Positions 22,616 through 33,375 of a stretch of 64,000 nt of DNA are shown in pieces. The position numbers and the translations under genes were made by a program. Source of the DNA: Cladocopium goreaui (lineage: Eukaryota; Sar; Dinophyceae; Suessiales; Symbiodiniaceae). The DNA is taken from positions 51,001-115,000 of the forward strand of contig CAMXCT020000398.1 of the NCBI GenBank assembly GCA_947184155.2, given 5' to 3'. Below the pieces are notes generated by a model. It worked only from the letters and a program-made list of their open reading frames with translations, did no database searches and was not told where the DNA came from. Numbering within the stretch: position 1 is the stretch's first letter; every line of letters starts with the position of its first letter.

Positions 22616-22731
22616 TTCCCACCCTGGGGGCCCAACGCCGGTCGTTCCCGCAGTGTAAGGATCTCCGCCGCGCCGTAGAGATGGGGCGATGCCGCCGATG
22701 CCTAGCAAACACCGCGTTGGTGGATGATCTC
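22613..22731 (-). CDS. Argonaute gene, proposed last exon with stop
   Basis: TCCAAAG acceptor and a two-base start in phase with exon 24111-24179. Reads RCLLGIGGIAPSLRRGG and ends GVGPPGWE-TAG. A GTGGGA donor just before the stop is an alternative. The tail has no family motif, so this exon rests on phase. Plus strand also open. Confidence 0.5.
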
Positions 22732-25700
22732 CTTTGGAGATTTTAGTGGTTCAATGATTTTGTTTTATGGATTATGAATGATTATGATGGATTAGCTGGC
22801 GAGATATCTGACCAAGATAATTTCTATGTTTCATGTCTGTACGGTTGAGCAGCCATCTATCACTGAAACATCAATGATGGATTAGTATGGATTGTTATGA
22901 ATTATGATGGAACATTTTTTAACCTGTGTCTTCATTGGATTTTCTTGGACCCATTGAATGATGGATTTGAGCAGTTCAAAAAGTGTCAAACCTTGTACTT
23001 TGTTTGGATTTTACCCTGCAAAAAGAATCAAGCGTCTTAACATCCTACTTAAACAAATGTGGTACATTGACGGTTTTTCTCTCTTTTGTTGGGGCTGATA
23101 TCCATAGAGGTTCCTGTGTTGTTCTTTTGTGGAGATATACGCAAATCAGCGGAAATTCAGAGCAAAACAACTATGATTCTAGCAACACCGGAGATGTGGC
23201 AAATATTATGATACTGTAATAACTCTTGAAGCCCTGCTAACTGCTTGGCTTTTCAACCAAACCCAAATTCATAATGACGGCAGCCATCCTTGGGATGAAA
23301 GATGCGTCAAAATTTGGAGTTTCTTGTTGATAAAAAGGAGCAAATCTGATAGTCTTGACCCAACAACAATGAGTATGAGACGGACTAGGACTCCTAGGAC
23401 TCCTTTTCTGGTCCCAAAAACAGAATGTCAACTCACATTGGAATGGTCCTTGGAAAGGTAGATGGAGGGGCAATTGGCAACGTAACGGCCTGAGATTTCA
23501 TTAGCATTCATTAGCCCTCTGGATGGCCGATTGTGAGATGTGGAATTCATAACACCCCGATTGATTCACAATGTTAATGATCCATCATGATCCCTTATAT
23601 AACTCTCATATAACTCTCATATAACTCTCATATAACTCGCAGTCAATTGTTGGATAATTGACAAAAAAAACTCCACATTTATGACGTCGAATTTCGGGAT
23701 CCACTATTCGTGAAAAATCCCTTACGACTGAAGAGAACTCAAGATTTGAAACTTGGTGGTTTGAACCTCCTTGAAATATACTTGCTTGTCAAGATCATAA
23801 TCTCATTTCTCGGATGGAAAGTAACAAATATGATCAAATATGTCAAACCACAAGCCAGTTTCATATTAGGTCACATCCAAATGTTTGATCGCACGTTTCC
23901 TGGTAAATCACCAATCATATACCCGTCATGTCTCTTTTTTGGTTAGCAAATCTCCAAATATACATTAAACGACGCAGTTCATTAAATCCACCTTACCACT
24001 AAAGCAACCATTAACCATTCGAATTAAAAGTAACCATTTAATTAACCAAACTTGAACCCATTTTATCAAAATTATCGCAATTTAGCATACCGAGCCTCCT
24101 GGGGGTTCACCTGGTTCGCCTTCCGTTGCAGTCGCCGCTGGCGCCGCAACTTGCCAATGCCCGGGAACCAGGGCAGCGCCTGGCGTCCAATTTTTTTGGG
24201 GGAAAATTTGTAGTAACATGTAGTAACCCTCAAAAGGATATAAAAGGTTCAACTTGCATCAGTTTACCACTAGGATTTGATTCTTGTTCTGTCTGTTTGA
24301 TTTTTTCTGGGTTGCTACAGCTTCTTTGTCCATCTTGGGAATGTGTGGGAAAGTGATTATAGAACTGGTGGTCAGTTTGGACAAACAGAAAGGGCATCTG
24401 GGACCAAGTGGGGGGTTGGGTCTTTCTAGCATACCAAATTCATGGAAATACCATCCGTAATCAAATATAGCGATTCGACATCCTCTATATATAAATGCAG
24501 TTTTAATGGGAAAATCATCTATAAATGGGAGGTGTTCCATTGCCACGTTTGACTACCAGAGTGTACAACAATATTTGGGAGAAGGCGCAAAAAAAACATT
24601 TGTTTAAAGAAAAAACATATTTTGATGTGAACATTTCAGGGTAGGAAAGTGTTTTGATCTATGTTTTTTTAATATGAAAATTACCCCAAAATCTGTTGGC
24701 TTATGATGATTTTTCCTATTAACTGACTATTTGGAGGTGGGGGGGGCCATTTTCCGAAGCACTCAAATATCAGATTCATGTTGAGTAATATAATATACCA
24801 CGAATATTCCATCAATTTCCATAGAATACTTGTTTTTTTGCCCCCACCGTTGCTAATAAATTAACATAATATGATAATATATATATATATTACAATACAT
24901 CCCATTATATTGAACATTATTCAACCATAGATATGGCCATTGATCTATAGTTTCACTGATAATTGCACAGATTCCACCACAGTTGTACGTAGGGTTATAT
25001 CCCAACTATGGTTTCTATAACAATGGTTATTTAATGTCTTGGCTTTGCTTAAGGAACCCCGAAAAACTAAAACATATTCCCTATAGACTCTCCAAGTACT
25101 GGATTTCCCCTTGGGGACATTATAAAAAATCTACAACAATCAAGGATTTCTAACCCCAACTGCACCCCCAAGTATGCAGCCACAGGGACCTCAATAGCTT
25201 TCATCTTTTTTCCCAGCCTTCTCTGCCGGACTGGGCACAGCTACCGCATTCCAGGCTGCGTCCTGGCTGCTTAAGGGCCCGGGGTTTTTTAACCCACCGG
25301 AAAATTGGGTTTAAGCCACGAAAAATGGGAGTTCACGGGCCAAAAATTGGTTTACTCGATTTCATCAATCAAAACAGCCGGGATTTTTGGCATTCAGAAA
25401 AGGAGGGAATCAACCAGCAAAAAAGGGAAGCAAACCCGACTTACAGCAACTGGCAGAAAGGATCTAATCAACAATAATGATTCAATAATGTGATTTGAGG
25501 CACCAAAAATGTCTAAAAACTGTCCAAAACTGCTGACTTGACTGACGATCCCCATCAGGATGTGTTGCCGAAGGGAATACCCAACTTGGAATTGGGTTAC
25601 AACACTTCGATGTGAAACTGACATAGAACATCCAAAAGAATTGGGGGATTGTTAGTCACAACCTATAACACGTCGCGGACATTTTTTTTCTGCGCGTCAT

Positions 25701-28700
25701 AGGTAGTAGAGCGTCAATCTCAGGTCATTACTTGGTTCCCTGCGCAGCACCGTTCCCGCAAATTTGGCCAAACGGTGCGCGTACATCAGGGGAGCTGGCA
25801 AACGAATGGCGGCGTTGGAGTTGTAGTACAGCCTTGTGGCATGAAGCCATCTGTCGGACATCTTGACTTCCATCGGTCATTGGTTGTCAATCTGGGAACG
25901 TTCTTCTGTGTTCTTCTGTATTTTCTGGGTGTTTTGGTGGAAACATTGGTACTGTAAGTATTCATAAGTATTCTATATTTGGTAAATGTTACATCCACTG
26001 TGGTAGATGTCTTCAGGCCCAATGGCCAACCCTGAGTGTCAATACTGAACACGCTTGTTCCATTCTCATCCCTGCCAAACACTTCTAGTTTTTGGCTGGG
26101 TAAGTCAGCCCCATCAGAAACACCAGCAATCTCAATGGGCAATACTAGTGTTATATGATGTTATATGAGTGTTATATGTGTAATAATCATCATGTTCCCC
26201 AAAAAGAATGGCCATAACATCATGGAGTCATTTCCCCGCTGAGACTTGACAGCTGAGACCAGACTGGCTTTCCCTATAAAAGGCCAAGGTGACAATGACA
26301 GGCGATAGGTCAAGGACTGGATAAAGTCCATGGACATGTTCTCGGGCTTCTTCAGGACACTAAAGTGGGCTGGAACCTGGGGAAATTCCAAATTGAGGAC
26401 CTCACCAGCAAAACTGTTTAGCCACTAGGAATTAAATGATTAAACTAACCACCAAACGTGGGTATTTGATGGTAATTATTTGATCACCAAGCATGAGAAA
26501 TCAGGATCTAGAAAACCCAAACTGAGATCCACCATTTTTTATCATGGGCACAGGGATATGAAAAATCATGAAACATGAGGATTTCTCAAACCACGTTCTT
26601 ACGTTTTTTTTAGGAAACAAAATAATTACGGGGATGAAATCCTCTGGCAAAACAATGTGTTCCAATGGGATTTTCCAGCTACCATGGGATTTTCCAGCGA
26701 AAAAGGGAATCCATCTTCGAGCAGGGGATAGCCAATTTTCAGATTCTGAACATAAGGTATCCCCAAATCCACCCGGCTCATCAGTCACGTGTTCATGTGA
26801 AGTAACGCGTTTTTGCAGACGCCTTACTAAATGGACCTGTGAATTTGTGTACAAGTTGTTGCTGGGAATGAAATCTGTGGACACGTAACACATCATGAAA
26901 ATAACGAGTCCGCGTCTAAATCTACAATGTTTTGGGATGTTTTGGGGGTAAACATATTCCTAACCAAAACAAAACTCATCAACAATCACGGATCCTGACG
27001 AGGGACGGCTGTTCCTTTGGTTGTGCTCTGATTGATGGCATAGAAGCTGGGAAAGGTGCTTGAGCAAATTTTGGGATCATCCACCACGGTACCTGCTTTT
27101 GTTTTCGGCGCTTCACCACCCTGGCAACATGGACCATATATCCTGTTCTTGGTTGAACAATGTTAAACATGGTTAAATATGGTTATATAATGTTATATAC
27201 CATCAAAATGATTTAAAATCTAACATACACACATTTTGTTTGGTGATGCTCTTTGTTGTCTATACATGGCTACACTATGTGTTTTTGAGGTGAGTGCAGC
27301 TGCCTACTAAGTTTGTTGGCCATACGTAGTGCAATAACATATCTGTGCTGCTGGTGACATGTCCATCCTTGTTGCTCAATTGCGATCCCATTCCCATTAA
27401 AGTGCTAATTTGTCTAGAATTTGTCCCAAATTGCCTGTTTCCGATAGGAAATTTTGTGGACACAGTCGTTGGACAAAATATGTTTTATGCTTTGATTGTA
27501 TCCACAATTGACCCACAATTACCATCTTGGTACACTTGGATGATCACCCTACCAAGTGGAAATGGATGGAAATGGGTATCAATGGGTCAAGGGGACAACT
27601 GCCAGCCAACCAACTTCCAAACGGCATAATCTTGGGGCGCCTTATGCACTACGATCGCATCTTGGCCACTTGCAACGCCCAAAAAACCCTCCAGTGTCTG
27701 AAAGACATGGCGAGCCGAACTATATAAATGAAATCAAATATAAATCTAGGTTCACAGCTGGGAACATAATCTATACATAGAGATTTTTCCAGCAAATCAT
27801 ATATCTTAAAAAAAATGTTGGAGACCTGGAGACCTACCCAGGACCTACCCATTTGGTCCTGAAAAACATGGCTCGAGAGCCCCTCGTCGCCTGACTCTGG
27901 GTTTGCAATGTTCGCCACATCAGGTCGTAGGCTGAAGATGCGCATGTCATCCTGACCAACCACCGAACTGCGGCGCGGTGGTTTGAACATGGGGTATACG
28001 GTACCCTCTGGTAAACTAACATAGCTATTGAAAATGACCATTTATAGTGGATTTTCCCATTAAAAATGGTGATTTTCCATAGCTATGTTAAATTACCAGA
28101 GGGTATATGGTATACGGTATACCCTATTTTCCATGTCATGGCCATTCGAATGGTGATTTCAGATGAAAATCATCCATTGGAATTGGGGATTTTCGGGGAG
28201 CCTATTTTCAGACACAAATATCTCTAAATGGTGGATGCCCCGCCATGGGTCCAAAACGATACCCATGGTCTCTTGATGGATTATCCCCATGAAATCTTCA
28301 AGATCACACTGATCACAGGTGCAAAAAAAACACCAAAAAAATCACCTAGCCTCTGGCACACATAGCTATGGAAAATAGATGAAAATATATAACCCGTTTG
28401 TAGATTTTTTTTCAAGCTAGGCCTCTGAACATCCCAGAAGCACAATTTTTGGGTAATTCTACATCATCCCAGTCCTACAGGTATCCTCTGGTTATGTCAA
28501 AATAGCTATTGAAAATGGCAATTTATAGTTGATGAATCCCCATTAAAAATGGTGGATCTTTCCATAGTTATGTTAGTTTACCAGAGGGTACCCAAAAATT
28601 ATCCATCCCACAACTCTACAACTCTAGACATTCTCTTGTGAATATCTGGAGGCCAAATTTTTTGGGTACCCCATCTATAGATTGTGGTTAATGATAAACA

Positions 28701-31700
28701 TATATTAAGATCAGTGGTCTTAAATTTTGACCCATCCCCATCTAATATCCATATGATCAATATCAATTCAATGGATATCTACTAACCCAAGAATATAGCA
28801 GGCAAACCTGCTACAAACCTGTTCTTTTTTATTGCTTTTCCCACATTCCGGTCCTGTTTGGCCACCGCGATGTAGGTGATCTCCGGCACATACTCCTCTC
28901 GTATTTGCTTCGCCGCCACGTTGAGCACCGCCTGCAGGGACTTCAGCTCAACCTCCAGAGATGGATAGTCCTCGTCCTCCACGAAGCCGCGATAGATCAC
29001 CAAGTGCTGGGGAACTTGCCGGTCGTTGTTGTCCTGGCCAAGAATTCTTGCTGGGATATGAATGGATTCAGGACATTTGATGGGATATATGATATATCCC
29101 ATATATCTATATATATATATCTATATATATATATATGTGATGTATATCATTTTCGTTGGCAAAAATATAGGAGATTTACAATCCAAAATAGCCATTCATG
29201 GATCCTTAATGGGAATATTCATGGGGATCTTTTTCTGGTGATACTAATTTTCGGATTTGGTGAAAACTATGAGGATTGACAGAAACATCTTGTTCCTTTA
29301 ATTGTTCATGGGATGCAATGAAACAGAAAAATATATAACATATCATAAAATATTATGAAATATGGGTATGAGTGGAAGATGTTGAAGATAATATTGACAA
29401 GTTCTTTTTGACTTGTTTATTCGTCGGGGAAGGGCGGGTACTGTAAAAACTGAGCGTGCAGGTGTGCAATGTAGGAAAAAACATGTGCAAACACGCATTC
29501 GCATGGTACATAATATAGATATTGATCCTACAATCCTACAAAAGGCATGCTGAAACAGTTACTTTTCCAGTATCTCCTATAATTTACAATTATTGGAATT
29601 AATTTTCTGCTTGACGCCTATGATGAAAACTCAGTTTCTGTCTGGCGGTTCAGTTCATTCAGTTCCCAGTGATTCCGAGATTCGGCAAAGTCCAGAAGCG
29701 CATCCCGAAAAAGATTTTGCAAGTTGACTGAAAGGCTTGCCGAGTCCGTGCATTCCTGAGAGCAACAAAACCAGCTTAAGGCGCAAGTGTTTCTGAATTC
29801 CGGAACCTGTGGGGTGACAATAGTCGTTCAGCTTTTTTGGTTCATACTTTCCACCCTACGTTTTGATAGACTGGAAAGTCAAACCTGTCTGAAATCACCC
29901 AACCAATTGTGGTTGATTCCCGTAAGTGACCTTCATAGACCCATTTTGATTTACCTTGCAGTAAGTCACCCTGAAGGTATCTATGATTATCACCAAGCAA
30001 AGCTTAGGTCCACCAAGCAATACCAAGTTATGTTCAGCAGCACGGGTCTACCCTCCGGTCATCAAACATGGCAATGGAAAATCAACCCCATATAATCCCA
30101 TATATACATATGTCTATACATATGTCTATACGTATATTATATATGTGCATATGATTCTTCCCTTCTGAAACCTCCATATTATCTCATATTATCTCCATAA
30201 AAATGGGGTATTTCCAAGTATTTCCCAGTTCCATGTTTGAAAGCCATAGCGGGTAATCTGATGAACCACCGGTTTTGCATCGACCTTCGCAGCCGCAACC
30301 AGGCCGGTGGCAGCAGAACAAAAGTATACGTCAAACCCAGATTATGATATATAGATATATCATGTATATTAATGACATGATGTTAAAGTTAGAACATGAT
30401 TAATTTTAGGTCATGTTAACACATATCATACTATATCATGATGTCAGATGCCTTAAAAAAAAATCAAATCAGCAATGTCTCTCTATGTCTATTAAGAAAT
30501 ATCAACCAATATCATATTGATGTGTCTTTCATGTTAGTTTTTAGCCATGTCATCAACCACCCATATTTTTATGCATGGTGTTTTACCATCATTTACCATC
30601 CATCAAAATGGTGATCCAATGGGGGTCCAATCGTCCAATCCATGGGCCCAGAGTCTTTGGCCCCGGAGTAAAACTGCGAGCACGCCTTGTTCAACGAGGC
30701 CACAAGAGCCATCCAGCGATGCCCACCGGACCTGCCGTTGGCTGAACCGGGCTGAAGGTCCGTTGAAGCCGTTGAAGCGTCAGCCATGGTCAACTCCAAA
30801 AAAAGATGGATGAAGCAACAAACATAGAAAAGTTCAAGGAAATTCAGCATCACTCAGGTTTTTTGTTCCAAGGGTTTCTGTGGAAGATAAGATAGTTTGA
30901 GCAAGTACTACCCCAAATGTGACAACCGGCATGAGAACAGGATACTACACGCGAATGCAATTGACAATGTGTTTGGTAATCCCCCAATGGAAAGGAACAA
31001 ATTCATTGAACCCACATTGATTGAAAATAGGACCACCACGGATGATTTAGGCAAAACAACAATGGATTTTGCCATGGTTTGCTGAAAATCACCGTCAGTA
31101 GTCATCATGGTCGGTAGTTCCAGAGTTAAAATGATTCTGCTAATACTGGTGTATATATATATATATATATGTATATATAAACACATCCCATGCAAGCTGC
31201 TGTACACATTACCTAATTACTGATATTGATATTAATATCATATATTTATATCTGTAAATCCATATTCACATTTTACAGAGAGAGAGAGAGAGGAGAAAAC
31301 GTATTTAAACTGATCATTTTCATGGCTGTATGGTTGCCAGTGGTAAACTTCACGTATCAATCTTCTTCCGAGGGGCGTTTGATAGATGTTGATTCCCAAC
31401 ATCATCACAGGATGCCGATAGAATTTTTCAAAGACAGGAGTCTCCTTTTCCTCCGGCAAAATGTGCCACAAAGGCCCCCAAGATTTGGCGTTCATCCTGA
31501 GTCTGACATGATGGTGAAGCCATGGGTCTATCATCTCTGTCAAATTTAAATGGCCAAAATGGTCATTAAAAATGGGGGAAAAAACATATCCCATCTTCAG
31601 TTGCCACCCAAATATGTCAGATTGTTGATTTTATACAGGTCCAGATATGATTTTATACTATTATATCAAATTATATCATATATTATTTCCCGGGAATATC

Positions 31701-33272
31701 CCAGTAATATCCCCTGAATTAAGATCATTTAAGATCCCAACTATTGTTACGTCCCAGGAACATCCTATTCATATACCAAATACCATCCCCACCCAGATAT
31801 CAGATTATAGATCCTTGATTATATTATATTATATTCAAGTCCTATCTATGAAAATGTCCAGAAAAAACCCATGAATATACCATTAATCATTCATATCTAT
31901 ATATGGGATAATATACATAAATATATCTATTAATTAATTATAGATATATAAATAATAATTATATATATATATATTATCTCATCAATAATAGGCACGTATA
32001 TTTATTATCCCATCAATATTAATATCTATTGGGATATCCCAGCAGGATCCCAGCATCTGTTGGACGATCCGCGCCAGGATCATCCCCGTGGACTGCCGCT
32101 TTCGGATGGTGTCGCTCTTGATGACTTGCGACGGCACCGGCAGCTGACAACACGTCCTGAGAGGGTGGACCCGAGGCGTGGTCCGCGGCGGAACCGCGGC
32201 GTCTGCACCACTCTGGGAAGGTTTCGGATTGTTCGTCAACTGGTCACCTGGGGAGATGTTTCCCTCCATCTTTCAGCATTCTTCGAATAGCCATGGCATT
32301 TACCCTCTGGTAATTTGTCGAAATAGCTATTGAAAATGGCCGAGTCGAAATAGTGAATCCCCATTGAAAATGGTGGATCTTTCCAGTTCGTTATGGGACA
32401 GTTTACCAGAGGGTAGATGGCATTTATAGGATCAAAAAAAAACTGATCTGTATGAGTCGACCCCGGTGTCACCCGGGCTGTCCCCTGGTGCATGGTCAAG
32501 CGTCCATTCCTTAAAGAGCCGATAGACCTGGGAAAGGGAATGGCGAAATGGCACTGCAAACATCTAATTTCGGAAGTATAGAAACAAAATTTGAGTTTCA
32601 ACCTTACCGACCAAAAAGAAGGTTTAACACGGTTTAACAACTAGTTTAGAGACGATAACATGGTTTCATAGGGAAATGCTACCTGCAAGATTACAATGTT
32701 AAGCGACCAACAATTTGAGAAATCCTTCTTCAAGACAAACCAAAGTAGGAAAAAAACCTGCCCATCCTGTGACTAAAGATGCATTGCTTCTTACATGGAG
32801 AAAACAGCTTGGAAGTCTTCCCAACGTGTTTTGGTATCATCGAAGTCTTGCTGAAGTACTACAGCAAGTTCCTTCGTCTGGGAGTCAGTCATGCGAACCT
32901 ATGAATGCACACATCCACATTGAGAAAAACTCATTTGAGGCGTGAGGCGAGGTCTTACTTTAACACGTACAGTAGTTCAACAGTTACATGGGTATTACTC
33001 AAATTTGCGTGCCCCAAAATAAAATGATTATTTATGGTTTATGATCCAAAACGTGGACCAGTGAAGCTGTGGTTTGGGGTCTGAAAAATATCCGTAAATA
33101 TTGACCCATGAAATTCTGACACAAAAAGCGCCCGCTTCCGCGGGAACCTTCCAGCTATCATTGGATGGGGTCATCAGCAGGACGAACTGTGTCTGCCCAA
33201 TAATCCTGATTCGAATGCTGGCTGTGGGAGCTGGCGAAGGATGTTTAAGCACAAAAGCAGTTCTGTCGAACC
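22613..33272 (-). CDS. Argonaute/PIWI-family gene, MID-PIWI part (13 exons listed separately)
   Basis: Predicted small-RNA-guided RNA-silencing protein. Family landmarks appear in the right order: MID (FVLLMTPSND, YRLFKEW, VPSQVIKSDTIRKRQ), PIWI strand 1 (HPVMMLGINIYQTPLG), VASLN, LVIYRGFVEDEDY, ITYIAVAKQDRN, GTVVDDP...FY, VPAHFSVL, and the end IRLPAPLMYAHRLA. Four introns are supported by phase plus GT-AG sites, and two or three more by apparent GA donors. The Asp positions of the RNase-H-type catalytic set read Asn (GINIYQ, usual GxDV) and Gly (YRG, usual YRDG), while the final His (YAH) is present. N and PAZ regions are missing from the window: a 29-kb element starts about 37 bp upstream of the first exon. 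Recognition is from recalled family patterns. Confidence 0.83.
23597..23638. repeat. 11-bp tandem repeat, about 4 copies
   Basis: Repeated ATAACTCTCAT. Confidence 0.85.
23751..23858. mobile_element. Degraded MITE family B
   Basis: ACTTGGTGGTTTGAACC at the left and GTCAAACCACAAGCCAGT at the right resemble family B termini. The internal sequence has drifted. Confidence 0.45.
24111..24179 (-). CDS. Argonaute gene, C-terminal tail exon
   Basis: CGCCAG acceptor and ACCAG|GTGAAC donor. A two-base start fits the one base left by exon 25732-25861. Reads ALVPGHWQVAAPAATATEGE. No family motif is expected here. Plus strand also open. Confidence 0.5.
24484..24565. mobile_element. Family A variant, right half
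   Basis: ATGGGAAAATCATCTATAAA ... CCATTGCCACGTTTGACTAC and terminal CAGAGTGTA. Confidence 0.5.
25215..25278. CDS. Exon-like island, strand unresolved
   Basis: Plus: strong polypyrimidine CCCAG acceptor then FSAGLGTATAFQAASWLLK. Minus: CTTAAG acceptor, SLECGSCAQSGRE, and a GC-type donor. Lies between Argonaute exons 24.1 and 25.8 kb, whose phases already agree without it. Confidence 0.25.
25732..25861 (-). CDS. Argonaute gene, final PIWI-core exon
   Basis: GTCAAG acceptor, donor ACCAA|GTAATG, 43 codons plus one base. WLHATRLYYNSNAAIRLPAP then LMYAHRLAKFAG matches the last PIWI helix and the P-A-P-x-x-Y-A-H signature near Argonaute C-termini. The His of YAH is the third metal-site position. 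Confidence 0.85.
26324..26376 (-). CDS. Argonaute gene, PIWI exon
   Basis: TTCCCCAG acceptor, phase 0. Reads VPAHFSVLKKPENMSMDF then IQSLTYRL, the counterpart of the P-x-H-Y-x-V-L...L-x-x-L-T-Y segment. The 3' edge is uncertain by up to about 30 bp. Confidence 0.82.
27007..27120 (-). CDS. Argonaute gene, PIWI exon
   Basis: TGCCAG acceptor, 38 codons. GTVVDDPKICSSTFPSFY then AINQSTTKGTA equals the G-T-V-V-D...F-x-F-Y...G-T stretch. The donor GCC|GTCCCT is placed by homology, so that GTA joins VPAH of the next exon in phase 0. An overlapping frame with a GTACCG donor was rejected because it lacks the motif. Confidence 0.82.
27838..27951 (-). CDS. Argonaute gene, PIWI insertion exon
   Basis: TTGGTCAG acceptor, phase 0 to phase 0 with donor CCTGG|GTAGGT. 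DDMRIFSLRPDVANIAN follows KQDRN of the previous exon, where the family has K-R-H-x-x-R-x-F. It is longer than usual before GTVVD. Confidence 0.72.
28002..28105. mobile_element. MITE family A, copy
   Basis: TACCCTCTGGTAAACTAACA ... TTAAATTACCAGAGGGTA, about 50 bp upstream of the acceptor of exon 27838-27951. Confidence 0.88.
28482..28590. mobile_element. MITE family A, copy
   Basis: TATCCTCTGGTTATGTCA ... GTTAGTTTACCAGAGGGTA. A fragment (TAGCCTCTGG...) lies nearby at about 28348. Confidence 0.8.
28845..29033 (-). CDS. Argonaute gene, PIWI core exon
   Basis: TGGCCAG acceptor, exactly 63 codons, donor GAAT|GTGGGA. VPQHLVIYRGFVEDEDY, VELKSLQAVLNVAAKQI and YVPEITYIAVAKQDRN follow the family order closely. 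The conserved Asp of Y-R-D-G is replaced: codons read TAT CGC GGC TTC. Confidence 0.88.
29642..29755 (-). CDS. Argonaute gene, PIWI helix exon
   Basis: GCTCTCAG acceptor, then SLSVNLQNLFRDALLDFAES and RNHWELNELN, at the place of the helix preceding I-Y-R-D. The 3' end is uncertain (no GT; GA or GC options near 29642-29665). Confidence 0.65.
30049..30256. mobile_element. Family A variant interrupted by AT repeat
   Basis: TACCCTCCGGTCATCAAACA at the left and CCATGTTTGAAAGCCATAGC+GGGTA at the right, with an ATATGTCTATACATATG tract between. Confidence 0.5.
30652..30793 (-). CDS. Argonaute gene, PIWI exon
   Basis: HRWMALVASLNKACSQFYSG aligns with the A-x-V-A-S-x-x strand after PIWI strand 1. A 5' acceptor lies at 30793 (TTGGAG) or 30751 (CTTCAG), both phase 0. 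The 3' end is best explained by a GA donor (GCCAAA|GACTCT), since the next exon starts with GA and in phase. An in-frame ATG (MADAST) exists but is not taken as the start. Confidence 0.68.
31140..31300. repeat. TA and GA microsatellites
   Basis: (TA)n at about 31151-31180 and AGAGAGAGAGAGAGAG near 31277-31293, intronic. Confidence 0.75.
31349..31444 (-). CDS. Argonaute gene, PIWI strand-1 exon
   Basis: GGAAAAG acceptor, 32 codons to CGTGAA|GTTTAC. VFEKFYRHPVMMLGINIYQT is the counterpart of x-P-V-I-x-x-G-A-D-V-T-H. The usual catalytic Asp is AAC (Asn). Confidence 0.75.
31640..31980. other. Gene-free AT-rich intron
   Basis: Only AT-rich low-complexity DNA (ATATATA tracts near 31890-31975). 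No exon-like island. Confidence 0.6.
32039..32212 (-). CDS. Argonaute gene, MID exon
   Basis: CTTCCCAG acceptor. The PIWI-side half reads VPSQVIKSDTIRKRQ and MILARIVQQMLGSCW, matching the x-x-S/T-Q...N-I-x-x-K-x-G part of MID. It ends TGCTGG|GATATC, a GA donor, and the next exon begins GAG in phase 0. The N-terminal half of this exon has no motif, and other frames are open there. Confidence 0.72.
32301..32415. mobile_element. MITE family A, diverged copy
   Basis: TACCCTCTGGTAATTTGTCG ... CAGTTTACCAGAGGGTA, with CGAAATAG insertions. Lies in the intron between two MID exons. Confidence 0.8.
32473..32527 (-). CDS. Argonaute gene, MID exon
   Basis: CTTTCCCAG acceptor and CCCGG|GTGACA donor. VYRLFKEWTLDHAPGD joins the previous exon in phase 0, giving the MID pattern of a hydrophobic strand, then Y-x-x-x-K. 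Confidence 0.75.
33148..33272 (-). CDS. Argonaute gene, first recognisable exon (MID)
   Basis: TTTTCATCCAG acceptor and TGGAAG|GTTCCC donor. IRIRIIGQTQFVLLMTPSND then SWK resembles the first MID strand region (x-L-x-x-V-x-x-P). It needs an upstream exon that ends in one base. The left end of the giant element lies about 37 bp beyond the acceptor. Confidence 0.75.
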
Positions 33273-33308
33273 CTGGATGAAAACAAATGAAGTGGAACAT
33301 GCCCCAAT

Positions 33309-33375
33309 CTATAAGATCGACATCCCCCTTATAATATTAAGTTGAACCCGGGTGGCGCCATTTTATAAGAAATTC
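33309..33375. repeat. Left end of the giant element (inverted similarity to 62440-62500)
   Basis: GATCGACATCCCCCTTATAA, TATT, then CCCGGGTGGCGCCATTTTAT. Compared with the complement of the right end, ATCGA-YATCCCCCTTWTAATATT and the GGCGCC box are shared, with a few mismatches and a gap. Confidence 0.65.

Noticed and set aside
26979-27170. Overlapping minus frame VHVARVVKRRKQKQ with a CAG|GTACCG donor
   Set aside because: Good splice sites, but the other frame carries the PIWI motif GTVVDDP and joins both neighbours in phase.
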